From the NCBI GenBank assembly GCA_902780175.1, contig CACZEU010000010.1, forward strand, positions 1 to 57,889: a stretch of 57,889 bases of DNA. Direction: 5' to 3'. This document shows positions 50,225 to 57,889 of the stretch, in pieces. This DNA comes from an uncultured Bacteroidia bacterium. GTDB taxonomy: Bacteria; Bacteroidota; Bacteroidia; Bacteroidales; UBA932. Below the pieces are notes generated by a model. That model had not been told where the DNA came from and made no database searches. It saw only the letters and a list, made by a program, of their open reading frames with translations. Every line of letters starts with the position of its first letter. The first letter of the stretch is position 1. The position numbers and the translations under genes are program-made.

Positions 50225-52564
50225 TTAATTTTGGCTTTTTCCGGCCGCGTTGAATTTCAGCAGGACGACTCCGTGCGAAGGAATGTCGGCAGTCTCCGGG
50301 CATGCCTTCTGGCGCCACAGGTCGCGGACGCCGCTCACTCCGGTATAACCTGCCGCCTCAAGCGTTTCAGCGATGTTGACGCTTTCCGGGTAATAGCCGA
50401 GGTTGAAGATTCCGGCAGCGTACGAACCGTCACTCAACGGCCGCCCCCATACCTGCAGGGAGCCCTTCTCCCATAACACGGAAGCCTGCTTGCCGAGAGG
50501 GTCCTGGTCAATGGCATTCACCTCGTTGTTGCACAGAAGGTTGAGCGTGAACTCATCGATGGAGGACAAGTCTCCGCCGATAAGCAGGGGAGCCGCCAGC
50601 AGGGCCCAGAGGGATACGTGGGAATACTGCTCATCGGGAGTAAGGCGAGTATCTCGCAGGCCTTCGCCCCAGCCTACCTTCCCGATTACCAGCATATCCG
50701 GATCGTTCCAATGGCCGGGGCCGGAGAAAGGATGGAGATTCCGCTGTTTAACGAATCCGATGCGTACTACACGCTCCCATTTGTCCGTCAGGTCTCCGTG
50801 AGTCCTCCAGAGGTTGCCGCCTGCTTCCTGGCCCCATGTCCAGACGTCCTCCAGTCCATACTGGCAGATGGAATAGCAGATATCCCGAGGCTGTTTCCCC
50901 AGAGCCTCCTTCATTACCAGATACGGCTTCATATGTTCGGCCTTGCCGACCGACGGCATTTCTTTCAGGAGCGCCCTGTAGCCGCACAGGTCGTATTTGA
51001 GGTAGTCCACGCCCCATGCATTCCAGGTGGCTGCATCCTGTTCTTCGTGACCGAGGGAGCCAAGGTAACCGCCGCAGGTAAGGGCGCCGGGAGACGAATA
51101 TATTCCCAGCCGCAGGCCGTTATCGTGCAGCCATTCTCCAAGTGAAGCAATGTCCGGGAAGCTCTCGTTCGGGAGCAGGGTGCCGTCGTCGCTGCGGGTG
51201 GCCGCCTGCCAGGCGTCATCTATGTTGATGTAACAATACCCGTAGTCGGCTAGGCCGCTGGAAATCAAGGCTTTGGCCGATTCGAACACCTTTTCCTGGG
51301 AGACTTCGAGTCCCCAGCAGTTCCAACTGTTCCATCCCATTGGTGGCGTGAGGGCTATCGTGTCGCCGACCTTAAGTGTCAGTTTTCCTTTCCCGCAGCC
51401 CGCTTTGTTGTGGGCTTTCAGCCGGATGTTATAATCTCCTGCAGCTGCCACGCAGCCGCTTATGACGCCGTTTTTGCGGTCCAGGGTCAGTCCTTTGGGA
51501 AGGCCAGAAACGCAGAATCTCATTGGCTTCACGCCGGAGAAAGGGAGGCGGAAATAAATCGGGGCTCCAGGACTTGCACCGAGAACCGCCGGACCGTTGT
51601 ATCTTGGCCTGGCTGGGGCTTCCGGCGTCAGACAGTAGCGCGGGGCTTCCGGCAGGGAAAGCCGGAACAAGACCGGATAGTGGTCGGAAATCAATGGCAC
51701 GTCCGGGTTGTACGAAGCATCGTCCACCAGATACTCAAGCGGCTTGCCGGCGCCGAAAAATACATAGTCTATGATCTCCGCTTTCGACTCTTTTCCGTAG
51801 CAGTTGAAAGTGCTCTTGCCTGTTGACTCCGATTCGGGGCCCGTGAGGCGTGCGTCGTTGAACCAGCCGGAGAGTGTCTGTATGGCCGATTTTTCCGGTG
51901 AGTTGTTGAGGTCCCCGACAAGGAATATGCGTGCGGTTTTGAACCCCTCCCGCTTTATCCCGGTCAGTTGCTCAATTTGCGAGAGCAGTGTTTCGACCTC
52001 CTGGTCCGGAAGCTGCGGATTGGCATCCACGGACCAGCTGATATGCGCCGAGAAGAACCAGATGTCCTTGCCCGGGCGCGTTTTTTCCTCAAGCCGGAGC
52101 CAGGAAGTGATAATAGGGCTTGACTGCCCGAGGCGAGTCGATGCAGTATCTGCCGGGGACTCGCTGAGCCAGAAGCATCCATGGTCCAGCATGTTGAAGC
52201 GGGCCTTGCGGTACATCACGCCTACTGATTCGTCCGAGGTACGGACCATCCGGCCGCCGCTGAGCCGCCCGGGGCAATAGATGAACCATTCTGCCCCAAG
52301 GTCTTCCTCCAGGTCGGCCGCCTGGGCTCTCCTGACTTCCTGAAGGCCCAGAATATCAGGGCATTTCTGCTCGAAAAACGCCTTGACAGCCGGACGCCGC
52401 ACCGGCCAGGGCTGACCTCCGAACCTGTAGTCATATTCCGGCCGGTTGTCGTCCAGGAACCTCACATTGAACGTTCCCACCACGATACCGTCTTCACCGG
52501 TCTGGCCGAAGCACAGTAGCGGAAGCAACGCGAGCGTAATAATGAAGCTGAAGACTTTGTTCAT
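50225..52564 (-). CDS. EEP phosphodiesterase fused to GH27 alpha-galactosidase
   Basis: Exported protein of 779 residues with a signal peptide (MNKVFSFIITLALLPLLCFG). Residues ~25-300 are an EEP domain: VGTFNVRFLD, ILGLQEVRR, FFSAHISW, LVGDLNNSPE, IIDYVFFG and LISDHYPVLF, all key residues kept. A linker and Ig-like He_PIG-type domain follow (ISGCVAAAGDYNIRLKA). Residues ~400-775 are GH27: PPMGWNSWNCW, YCYINIDDAWQ, VDYLKYDLCGY with the nucleophile Asp, THGDLTDKW with the acid/base Asp and HWNDPDMLVIG. GH27 with He_PIG is common in Bacteroidetes; the EEP at its front is unusual. Lies between susC and the sensor gene, in the same direction. Confidence 0.88.
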   Translation of the reverse strand: MNKVFSFIITLALLPLLCFGQTGEDGIVVGTFNVRFLDDNRPEYDYRFGGQPWPVRRPAVKAFFEQKCPDILGLQEVRRAQAADLEEDLGAEWFIYCPGRLSGGRMVRTSDESVGVMYRKARFNMLDHGCFWLSESPADTASTRLGQSSPIITSWLRLEEKTRPGKDIWFFSAHISWSVDANPQLPDQEVETLLSQIEQLTGIKREGFKTARIFLVGDLNNSPEKSAIQTLSGWFNDARLTGPESESTGKSTFNCYGKESKAEIIDYVFFGAGKPLEYLVDDASYNPDVPLISDHYPVLFRLSLPEAPRYCLTPEAPARPRYNGPAVLGASPGAPIYFRLPFSGVKPMRFCVSGLPKGLTLDRKNGVISGCVAAAGDYNIRLKAHNKAGCGKGKLTLKVGDTIALTPPMGWNSWNCWGLEVSQEKVFESAKALISSGLADYGYCYINIDDAWQAATRSDDGTLLPNESFPDIASLGEWLHDNGLRLGIYSSPGALTCGGYLGSLGHEEQDAATWNAWGVDYLKYDLCGYRALLKEMPSVGKAEHMKPYLVMKEALGKQPRDICYSICQYGLEDVWTWGQEAGGNLWRTHGDLTDKWERVVRIGFVKQRNLHPFSGPGHWNDPDMLVIGKVGWGEGLRDTRLTPDEQYSHVSLWALLAAPLLIGGDLSSIDEFTLNLLCNNEVNAIDQDPLGKQASVLWEKGSLQVWGRPLSDGSYAAGIFNLGYYPESVNIAETLEAAGYTGVSGVRDLWRQKACPETADIPSHGVVLLKFNAAGKSQN

Positions 52565-52565
52565 A

Positions 52566-55500
52566 CTATTTCATTGGTTTTGCCACGTTGCGGAGACGCC
52601 ACTGGCGGGGCGTCATGCCGAATTCGCGCTTGAAGCATTCGGAGAAGAAGGAATGGGTGTTGAAGCCTACTGCGGATGCCACATCCTGGACTGATACCGA
52701 GTCGTCCTTGAGCAGTTCTACGGCGCGGTGCAGGCGAACTTTCATGACATACTCCATAGGGGACAAGCCGGAGTATTCCTTCATTTTCTTGTACAGCGAA
52801 GACGGAGACATACACACCTCTTCGGCTATTTCATCCAGCGTGATGTTGCGGTGGAGGTTGGCTGAAACGTATTCCTGGATGCTCCGCAGGAACTTCTGTT
52901 CCATCGCCGACACCCTTCCGGTCGGAAGTTCGCCGCTGGACGGCAGGGAAGATACGTAGAACTCGTAGATGCGCCGGCGGTTTTCTATCAGGTTGTCCAC
53001 CGTGCTGCGGAGTTTCTGTGGCGAGAACGGCTTTTCCAGATAGGCGTCGGCGCCGCCCTCCAGGCTCTCCTGCATAAAGACATCCGGCACCTCGGCAGAC
53101 AGCAGGATGAGAGGTATGTGGCTTGTGGCCAGATTGCCCTTAAGGGCCTTCGTGAGTGCGATTCCGTCCATTTCCGGCATGATTACGTCGGACACGACGA
53201 GAGTCGGAGACGCACCGGCTTCGATCTTTTCGAGAGCCTGCCTGCCGTTTGAGGCGTACACGATGCCATAAGAGTCGCTGAGGATCTCCCCGATGACGCG
53301 TGCCATATCCTTATCGTCCTCTACAACCATGATCGTCATGTCCTTGGAGTCCACCGTAGGCAATGCATTCGCCTGAGTTTCCGTCGACGACAGGGGGACC
53401 GTGAAGATGAAGCGGTTGACCTTCAGGTCGTCGTCCATCGTAAGTGCACCTCCCAGCAGAGTGGCGAACTGGCGGCTGGTGGAGAGTCCGAGGCCGGTAC
53501 CTTCCGTACTTGCGGAGACCTTGTTGTCATACCTGTAGAAAGGCTTGAATATCAGCTCCCTGGCATCTTTCGGAATGACGGGACCATCGTTCTCCACGCA
53601 TATCTCGGCATCATCTCCCTTTACCGACAGGGACATGGATGCGTAATTGCCGGAGTACTTCAGGGCGTTGGAAAGCAGGTTGTCGAAGATGCGCCCGAGC
53701 GAACGGACGTCGGTTTCACAATAGATGGGAGATTCCGGCAGACTGAGCGCCAGGCTCTTGCCTTCCTGAAGGAAGACCGGCAGGAACCGCCGGTGCGCAT
53801 CCTTGAAGATGGTCCTTATGTCCAGGAATTCCGGATGGATCTGGAAGGTGGAGTCGGTAAGTTTGCGGAAGTCCAGGAGTTCGTTTATCAAGACGTTGAG
53901 CTTCAGTGAGTTCCGCTTCATGATGTCCAGGTTTTCCTGCACGGAGCCATCCGGGGAAGAGGAGAATTTACGTATCAGCGCCTCCAGCGGTATCTGAACC
54001 AGGGAAAGCGGGGTGCGTATCTCATGGGCGATGGAAGAGAGGAAATCCATCTTGGATTCGAGCATCTTGCGCTCCTGTTCGCGGGCGGCCCTTATTTTGG
54101 CGCGGCGGTCTGAAATCCGTGCTATCTCCAGGGCAAGCAGCAGGAAGAATATTACATATAGCATAAGGGCTACCGGACTCAGCATCAGGTGCGGCTGCAC
54201 CCTGAGACCGGTAGACGCCACCTGGCTTTCTTCTCCGGAGATGGACAGGGCTTTAAGGCAGAGGTCCCAGTTTCCCGCAGGTATGTCGTAAACCGTGAAC
54301 GTTCCGTTCTCCACCGGAGCCCAGTCATTGAATCCGTTGACCTTCCAATATATTTTCCGTCCTGGAAAACGGTTGTAATCCAGCGTGGAGACGTTTACTG
54401 CGAAGGACCGCGTCTTGCGGCCTATGTTCAGGGATGAAGGGCAGAGGAGACGGTCGTTTGCGGCATCTTCCGTTGAAGAAAGTGACTGGAAGACCGAAAT
54501 GACGGGAGCTCCCGGGGCTGATGAAGTTTCCTTCAGGCTCCTGGCAGAGAAAGATATGAAACCATCGGATGTGCCGGCATACAGCGTCCCGTCCGAAGAG
54601 ATGAAATTGGATGAATAGTTGAAGCTGTCTGCATCCAGGGCCTCCAGGGGGATGACTGGCAGATGCCTGCGGCCGTCAGGATCCATGATGTGGATGCCGT
54701 GGGCGCCGGTAATCCATAGCAGCCGGCCGTCTGTTTCCCTTGATGTCTTCAGCAGGCGTGTTTCCATTCCGCTGAGGGGCTGGAATGCGTCCAGTGCCGG
54801 ATTGTACTCCCACAGTCCGTTTCCCTCGGAGGTTACGAAAATGCGTCCGCTGCCGTCGCCGGTGATGTCTGTCAGGATGTTCGCTATAGGGATGGTGTAG
54901 GTTGAGAGTATGTTCCCGGAATATTTGTAAATAATGCCGCCGATGCTCGCCACCCAGACGCTTCCGTCGGTGTTGCAAATGATATTGCAAACTTGCTTTG
55001 CAGGCATGAAAATCTCGCGCACGAACCTGCCGTCAGGATGGTCCCTCCCTGCGATGAATGCGTCTTTGCCGCCTATCCAGAGCCTTCCGGATGCGTCCCG
55101 GCAGAAGGCGTAGGCGGATTTCCCGGCCTCCGGGAATGCAGTCATACGCCCGGTCTCAGTGTCAAGGAGGGTGATTGGGAGGTCGTCGTCAATCGTTCCC
55201 ACCCAGAGTCTGGCACCTTCAGCCATCAGGCCGGTGACGTTCCGACGTTGGAAATACTGCTTTGTGTTACGCCCTGTCTGCGGGTCAAGGCAGATCAGGC
55301 CACGAGTATCACTGCCTATCCAAATTCTTCCGTCGGGAGTCTCTGCAAAGTCCCTTGCCTTGAACCGGCCCCCTGCGAAAGCGTCGGAATAATGACGGAA
55401 CGAGACGGCGTCGGGCGCTATCTGGGCAAGGCCTTCAAAGAGTGTTCCTGCCCATATGATACCGTGGCGGTCTTCCGTGAGGCATCGGAAGGAGTTGTCG

Positions 55501-56360
55501 TGGAACGGCTGTATGATGCGCGACAGTGTGAGGTTGCTGTCCAAAACGTGTATTCCTTCCCGTGCGGCTATCCATAATTCTCCGGAGGAATGCCGGATTG
55601 CGTCTCTCACCCTGCTCATAAGAGGCAGGGGCTTGAGTTCCTTGCTTTCCAGGTCCATAGCGATGCCGGAATCGTTTTCTTTCGACAGGATGAGATAGTT
55701 CCCGGCAACGGCGGAGCGGTAAACGTCAGACCCGGGAAGCACCTCGCTGCCTTCCGGCGTCAGGCATTCAGGGTCGGATACGCCGTCCATCGAAGCGAAC
55801 AGCCTTCCGTCCTGCGCTATTGCATATAACTGTCCCTCCTGGCCGCAGCAGATGGTTTCTGCAACGATGGAAGAAGCGGAGACCGTGCCGGAAGATGTGT
55901 CGATCCTGATGAGCCGGTTCCCATTGATTCCTATCCATAAGACACCGGATTTGCTGAAGCACATCTGCCGGATAGGCGAATCTCCCAATTCCGGACATTC
56001 GAACCTGTGCATTTCAAGGCGCTCGCCTTCCATCCGGTACAGGCCCTTCGATGTTCCTGCCCATATTGTCCCGGAAAGGTCTTCCGCGAGAGTGAACACT
56101 ACGGGTACGGTGATGCTCTTGGTGTCTGCAAATGCGACCTGGACGATATTGAAACCGTCATACAGGTCAAGGCCGGCATTGGTTCCGACCCAGAGGAAGT
56201 CCCTGGAGTCTTTCAGGACATCGTTGACGCAGTTGTCCGAAAGCCCGGACTGCATATCCAGACGGGTGGTCTGCCAGCCTTCCGCCCCGGTCTGACCGAA
56301 GCCGGACAGGGAAATCAGCGAAAGCAGGAATGCGACAAGAAAACCACGTGACGTTCTCAT
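52566..56360 (-). CDS. Hybrid two-component system regulator (HTCS)
   Basis: One-chain sensor and transcription factor of 1264 residues. A signal peptide is followed by two seven-bladed Reg_prop propellers in the periplasm (DSRDFLWVGTNAGLDLYDG, DLSGTIWAGTSKGLYR), a Y_Y_Y domain, a membrane helix near residue 765 and the cytoplasmic part. That part has HisKA with SSIAHEIRTPLSLVQ, HATPase with NLLSNALKYSG and GTGLGLSTSRQ, receiver with VVSDVIMPEMDG (phospho-Asp) and C-terminal AraC-type HTH with SPSSLYKKMKEYSG and DVASAVGFNTHSFFSECFKR. Such proteins sense an oligosaccharide and switch on the adjacent polysaccharide-utilisation genes, so it likely controls the susC run. Complete, no defects. Confidence 0.96.
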   Translation of the reverse strand: MRTSRGFLVAFLLSLISLSGFGQTGAEGWQTTRLDMQSGLSDNCVNDVLKDSRDFLWVGTNAGLDLYDGFNIVQVAFADTKSITVPVVFTLAEDLSGTIWAGTSKGLYRMEGERLEMHRFECPELGDSPIRQMCFSKSGVLWIGINGNRLIRIDTSSGTVSASSIVAETICCGQEGQLYAIAQDGRLFASMDGVSDPECLTPEGSEVLPGSDVYRSAVAGNYLILSKENDSGIAMDLESKELKPLPLMSRVRDAIRHSSGELWIAAREGIHVLDSNLTLSRIIQPFHDNSFRCLTEDRHGIIWAGTLFEGLAQIAPDAVSFRHYSDAFAGGRFKARDFAETPDGRIWIGSDTRGLICLDPQTGRNTKQYFQRRNVTGLMAEGARLWVGTIDDDLPITLLDTETGRMTAFPEAGKSAYAFCRDASGRLWIGGKDAFIAGRDHPDGRFVREIFMPAKQVCNIICNTDGSVWVASIGGIIYKYSGNILSTYTIPIANILTDITGDGSGRIFVTSEGNGLWEYNPALDAFQPLSGMETRLLKTSRETDGRLLWITGAHGIHIMDPDGRRHLPVIPLEALDADSFNYSSNFISSDGTLYAGTSDGFISFSARSLKETSSAPGAPVISVFQSLSSTEDAANDRLLCPSSLNIGRKTRSFAVNVSTLDYNRFPGRKIYWKVNGFNDWAPVENGTFTVYDIPAGNWDLCLKALSISGEESQVASTGLRVQPHLMLSPVALMLYVIFFLLLALEIARISDRRAKIRAAREQERKMLESKMDFLSSIAHEIRTPLSLVQIPLEALIRKFSSSPDGSVQENLDIMKRNSLKLNVLINELLDFRKLTDSTFQIHPEFLDIRTIFKDAHRRFLPVFLQEGKSLALSLPESPIYCETDVRSLGRIFDNLLSNALKYSGNYASMSLSVKGDDAEICVENDGPVIPKDARELIFKPFYRYDNKVSASTEGTGLGLSTSRQFATLLGGALTMDDDLKVNRFIFTVPLSSTETQANALPTVDSKDMTIMVVEDDKDMARVIGEILSDSYGIVYASNGRQALEKIEAGASPTLVVSDVIMPEMDGIALTKALKGNLATSHIPLILLSAEVPDVFMQESLEGGADAYLEKPFSPQKLRSTVDNLIENRRRIYEFYVSSLPSSGELPTGRVSAMEQKFLRSIQEYVSANLHRNITLDEIAEEVCMSPSSLYKKMKEYSGLSPMEYVMKVRLHRAVELLKDDSVSVQDVASAVGFNTHSFFSECFKREFGMTPRQWRLRNVAKPMK

Positions 56361-56446
56361 AATGGTGCGAATATATCTTGGTATTACGAATCCTTGTATA
56401 ACGGTTTTTCTTTTCTTTACAAGTATTCGGTAAGTGACCGCTGAAA

Positions 56447-56823
56447 TTATTTACCTGCTATTTCTTTCAGTCTCTCAATTATAACTCCAGTGCGATTATC
56501 TTCAGTCAGAGCGCTGTCGATTTCTTCGTGAATATTCGGCCCCTTGAGCAGTTCGGAGAATTCAGATGTTATATACTTTCTTAATTCGATGTCAGGCGAA
56601 GCCATAATCTCGTCAGGCAGGCGGGTACAAGTATTGAGTACGAAAACGATGTCTTCAAAATCTTTTTCTCCGCGATAATCCAGTCCTCCTCTGGAGTGAA
56701 GTGCGTCTAGTTTTAAGAATACAACTGAATAACCGCACCACCGACATATAATACGTCGCTATTGAGCTCGGCCAAAGCCTCGGCGACCAGCTTTATGCGT
56801 TCATTATTGCTTAGTTGCGACAT
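56447..56823 (-). pseudogene. Broken nucleotidyltransferase (AbiEii-like) gene
   Basis: Remnant of a nucleotidyltransferase-fold protein. The start at 56823 reads MSQLSNNERIKLVAEALAEL then VGGAVIQLYS and hits a stop at 56713. From about 56722 a different frame gives VFLKLDALHSRGGLDYRG, KDFEDIVFVLNTC and a complete tail ending ERLKEIAGK before TAA at 56447. The two parts look like the N- and C-termini of one protein of roughly 250 residues, with the whole middle (including the catalytic Asp pair) lost by an out-of-frame deletion. The start overlaps the end of the winged-helix gene by 20 bases, as in two-gene toxin-antitoxin units. AT-rich relative to the locus. Confidence 0.7.
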
Positions 56824-57278
56824 ACCGATTCAAATACTTATCCAGTTCTTCCATTGCAATCTGTCGTTCCCTTGTTTTGCCTATCCTAAAAGAATCAACG
56901 ATTGCTAAAAGTGCATAAAAATCAGGATCTTTCTTTGCTGCTTCTATAGCCTTTGCATACAATGGCATGATTGATTGCCCCCTTTCCGAACCTGAAGCAT
57001 ATTGGGAAGCCACGAACAATACTACCGGGCTGTACAGGAAAGCAGTATCGGATACCGTATGTGATAAAATCCTTTAAGGCTAAAACATTAATGCGTGACT
57101 TGCTCGCATCTATCAGCTGGGCTATACGGGCTCGCTCCATCGCTATGGAAACCTCAGAAGCGCTGATTCCCAACGATTCCGCCAATTGCTTGCCATTCAT
57201 CGTTTCTCCGGAAGGAGTAATCCTCTTGAGTAGGATAACGATATCCAGAGGCCGTATTACTACTTGTTTTTCAATCAT
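56804..57278 (-). pseudogene. Frameshifted winged-helix regulator (AbiEi-like antitoxin candidate)
   Basis: The first frame, from ATG 57278, encodes a winged helix-turn-helix: MIEKQVVIRPLDIVILLKRI, NGKQLAESLGISASEVSIAM, and YCFPVQPGSIVRGFP. It then loses the family sequence. The proper continuation (SERGQSIMPLYAK, YALLAIVDSFRIGKTRERQ, ELDKYLNRYVATKQ) is found in another frame between about 57013 and 56804. The joint lies near 57013-57022, and in relatives I recall there are about 20 further residues between the two parts, so an out-of-frame deletion is likely. The DNA-binding half may still be made as a truncated protein of 118 residues ending at 56922. Confidence 0.7.
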
Positions 57279-57288
57279 ATATATTAAA

Positions 57289-57314
57289 AATTCACGATTT
57301 ATGCATCGTGAATT
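57289..57314. promoter_or_regulatory. Perfect palindrome, likely operator of the winged-helix gene
   Basis: AATTCACGAT at 57289-57298 and ATCGTGAATT at 57305-57314 are perfect 10-base inverted copies around a six-base centre (TTATGC). It lies between the -7 box (57316-57323) and the start codon at 57278, where a repressor would block transcription. AbiEi-type antitoxins are known to bind inverted repeats in their own promoter. Confidence 0.65.
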
Positions 57315-57315
57315 A

Positions 57316-57323
57316 CAAAGGTA
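57316..57323 (-). promoter_or_regulatory. -7 box of the winged-helix gene
   Basis: TACCTTTG on the minus strand matches TAnnTTTG, 37 bases upstream of the ATG at 57278. No clear TTG is found 20 bases further up, where the sequence is simply A/T-rich. Confidence 0.5.
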
Positions 57324-57362
57324 ATACTTTTTCTGAAGAAATAAAGAAATAGTTAACGAATA

Positions 57363-57889
57363 TCAGACTTTCAGGAAGATTTTCTTCCTGTAAAGGAACC
57401 ATAACAGGAGCCAGCTTATGGCAAAATAGCCTATGGCAAGCAGCCAGGAGCCCCATTCCTTCGGCATCAGCCCGGCTGCGCCGCCAAGGAAGAATGCCGT
57501 AATGTCCTTGAAGGACACGATCCTCTGGAGCATATAGATGGTGATGGAGTTCATCCCTATCACCGTGAAGAACGGCGTCCATTTCTTCCATCCCTTGACG
57601 TCGATCAGCCAATGGAACAGGGCGAACAGGCCAAGGGAATAGGCCCCGACCACCAGGGTGAAGCTGCTGGTCCAGAGTTTCTTGTTGATGGGAAACCACA
57701 GGCTCCAGACAAGTCCGGCGACAAGCATGCCTGCCGCAGCGACGAGCATCCACAGAGTCTTTTTCTTGCAGGAGGAATCTTTGACGAACTCTCCGGTAAA
57801 CTGTCCGAGCATCGCCGTAACAATGGCCGGCAGGGTGCTAAGGAGCCCCTCCGGGTCGAACACTCCAGGCTTGAGAAGGTGATTGGGCA
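57363..57889 (-). CDS. DUF5009/HGSNAT-like membrane acyltransferase (5' end outside the window)
   Basis: C-terminal part of a multi-pass membrane protein. The frame is open to the window edge (PNHLLKPG precedes FDPEGLLSTLPAI), so the start lies beyond; only about 175 residues are visible. The FDPEGLLSTLPAIVTAMLG motif is typical of the DUF5009 group related to heparan-alpha-glucosaminide N-acetyltransferase. Five or six membrane segments are seen, including MLVAAAGMLVAGLVWSLWF and WLLAIGYFAISWLLLWFLY. By family it would move acetyl groups onto sugars at the membrane. Whether it belongs to the carbohydrate locus cannot be seen, since the decayed module separates them. Confidence 0.78.
   Translation of the reverse strand, partial: PNHLLKPGVFDPEGLLSTLPAIVTAMLGQFTGEFVKDSSCKKKTLWMLVAAAGMLVAGLVWSLWFPINKKLWTSSFTLVVGAYSLGLFALFHWLIDVKGWKKWTPFFTVIGMNSITIYMLQRIVSFKDITAFFLGGAAGLMPKEWGSWLLAIGYFAISWLLLWFLYRKKIFLKV

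Noticed and set aside
1..57889. tRNA, rRNA, riboswitch or complete insertion sequence
   Set aside because: No cloverleaf, rRNA segment, known riboswitch core or transposase was recognised by reading; absence is limited by manual inspection.

Overview
The window is a chromosomal segment of a Bacteroidales bacterium, probably a gut-associated, fairly high-GC lineage. Supporting signs are the holB-ricT-gldH cluster, SusC/SusD, a hybrid two-component regulator, a PG0541-type protein beside an RND pump, DUF4783, and several promoters of the Bacteroidetes type (TTG or TTTG, about 20 bases, then TAnnTTTG). The exact genus cannot be read from the sequence.

Layout. 1-1519: end of rpsB, then tsf, closed by a terminator. 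1568-11823 (minus): a long run read tolC-like, RND adaptor, RND pump, PG0541-like, trxA, LOG-like, polyprenyl synthase, holB, ricT, gldH. 11922-12806: lgt on plus. 12837-19739 (minus): efp, a nucleoside-hydrolase-like protein, then a signalling cluster of separate (p)ppGpp synthetase and HD hydrolase-like proteins, an APH-fold kinase-like protein, a SpoIIE-type phosphatase fused to an RsbW-type ATPase, and a STAS protein. 19791-26889: ispH and cmk, an NtrC-like regulator with an internal deletion, DUF4783, rlmH and a very large NtrY-like sensor kinase. 26890-27399: a gene-free stretch carrying five hairpin units spaced exactly 52 bp apart. 27400-31717: a TrmH/SpoU methyltransferase gene with a 157-bp palindromic insertion read in frame, then lysS and recJ from back-to-back consensus promoters.

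31714-56360 is a carbohydrate-utilisation locus: a histidine acid phosphatase, a GH63-like enzyme, GH2, GH39-like, a beta-propeller lipoprotein, two paralogous endonuclease/exonuclease/phosphatase (EEP)-PKD-PQQ lipoproteins with a tiny MKK peptide gene between them, SusD, SusC, an EEP-GH27 fusion, and the hybrid sensor/AraC regulator. Three EEP phosphodiesterase-fold proteins plus a phytase-like phosphatase among glycosidases suggest a substrate in which sugars are joined through phosphate, for example a glycosyl-inositol-phosphate or phosphoglycan. That is inference and is the most promising undescribed system here.

56447-57323 is an AT-rich, decayed winged-helix/nucleotidyltransferase pair (AbiE-like toxin-antitoxin remnant) that still has a perfect palindrome at its promoter. 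The window ends inside a DUF5009-type membrane acyltransferase gene.
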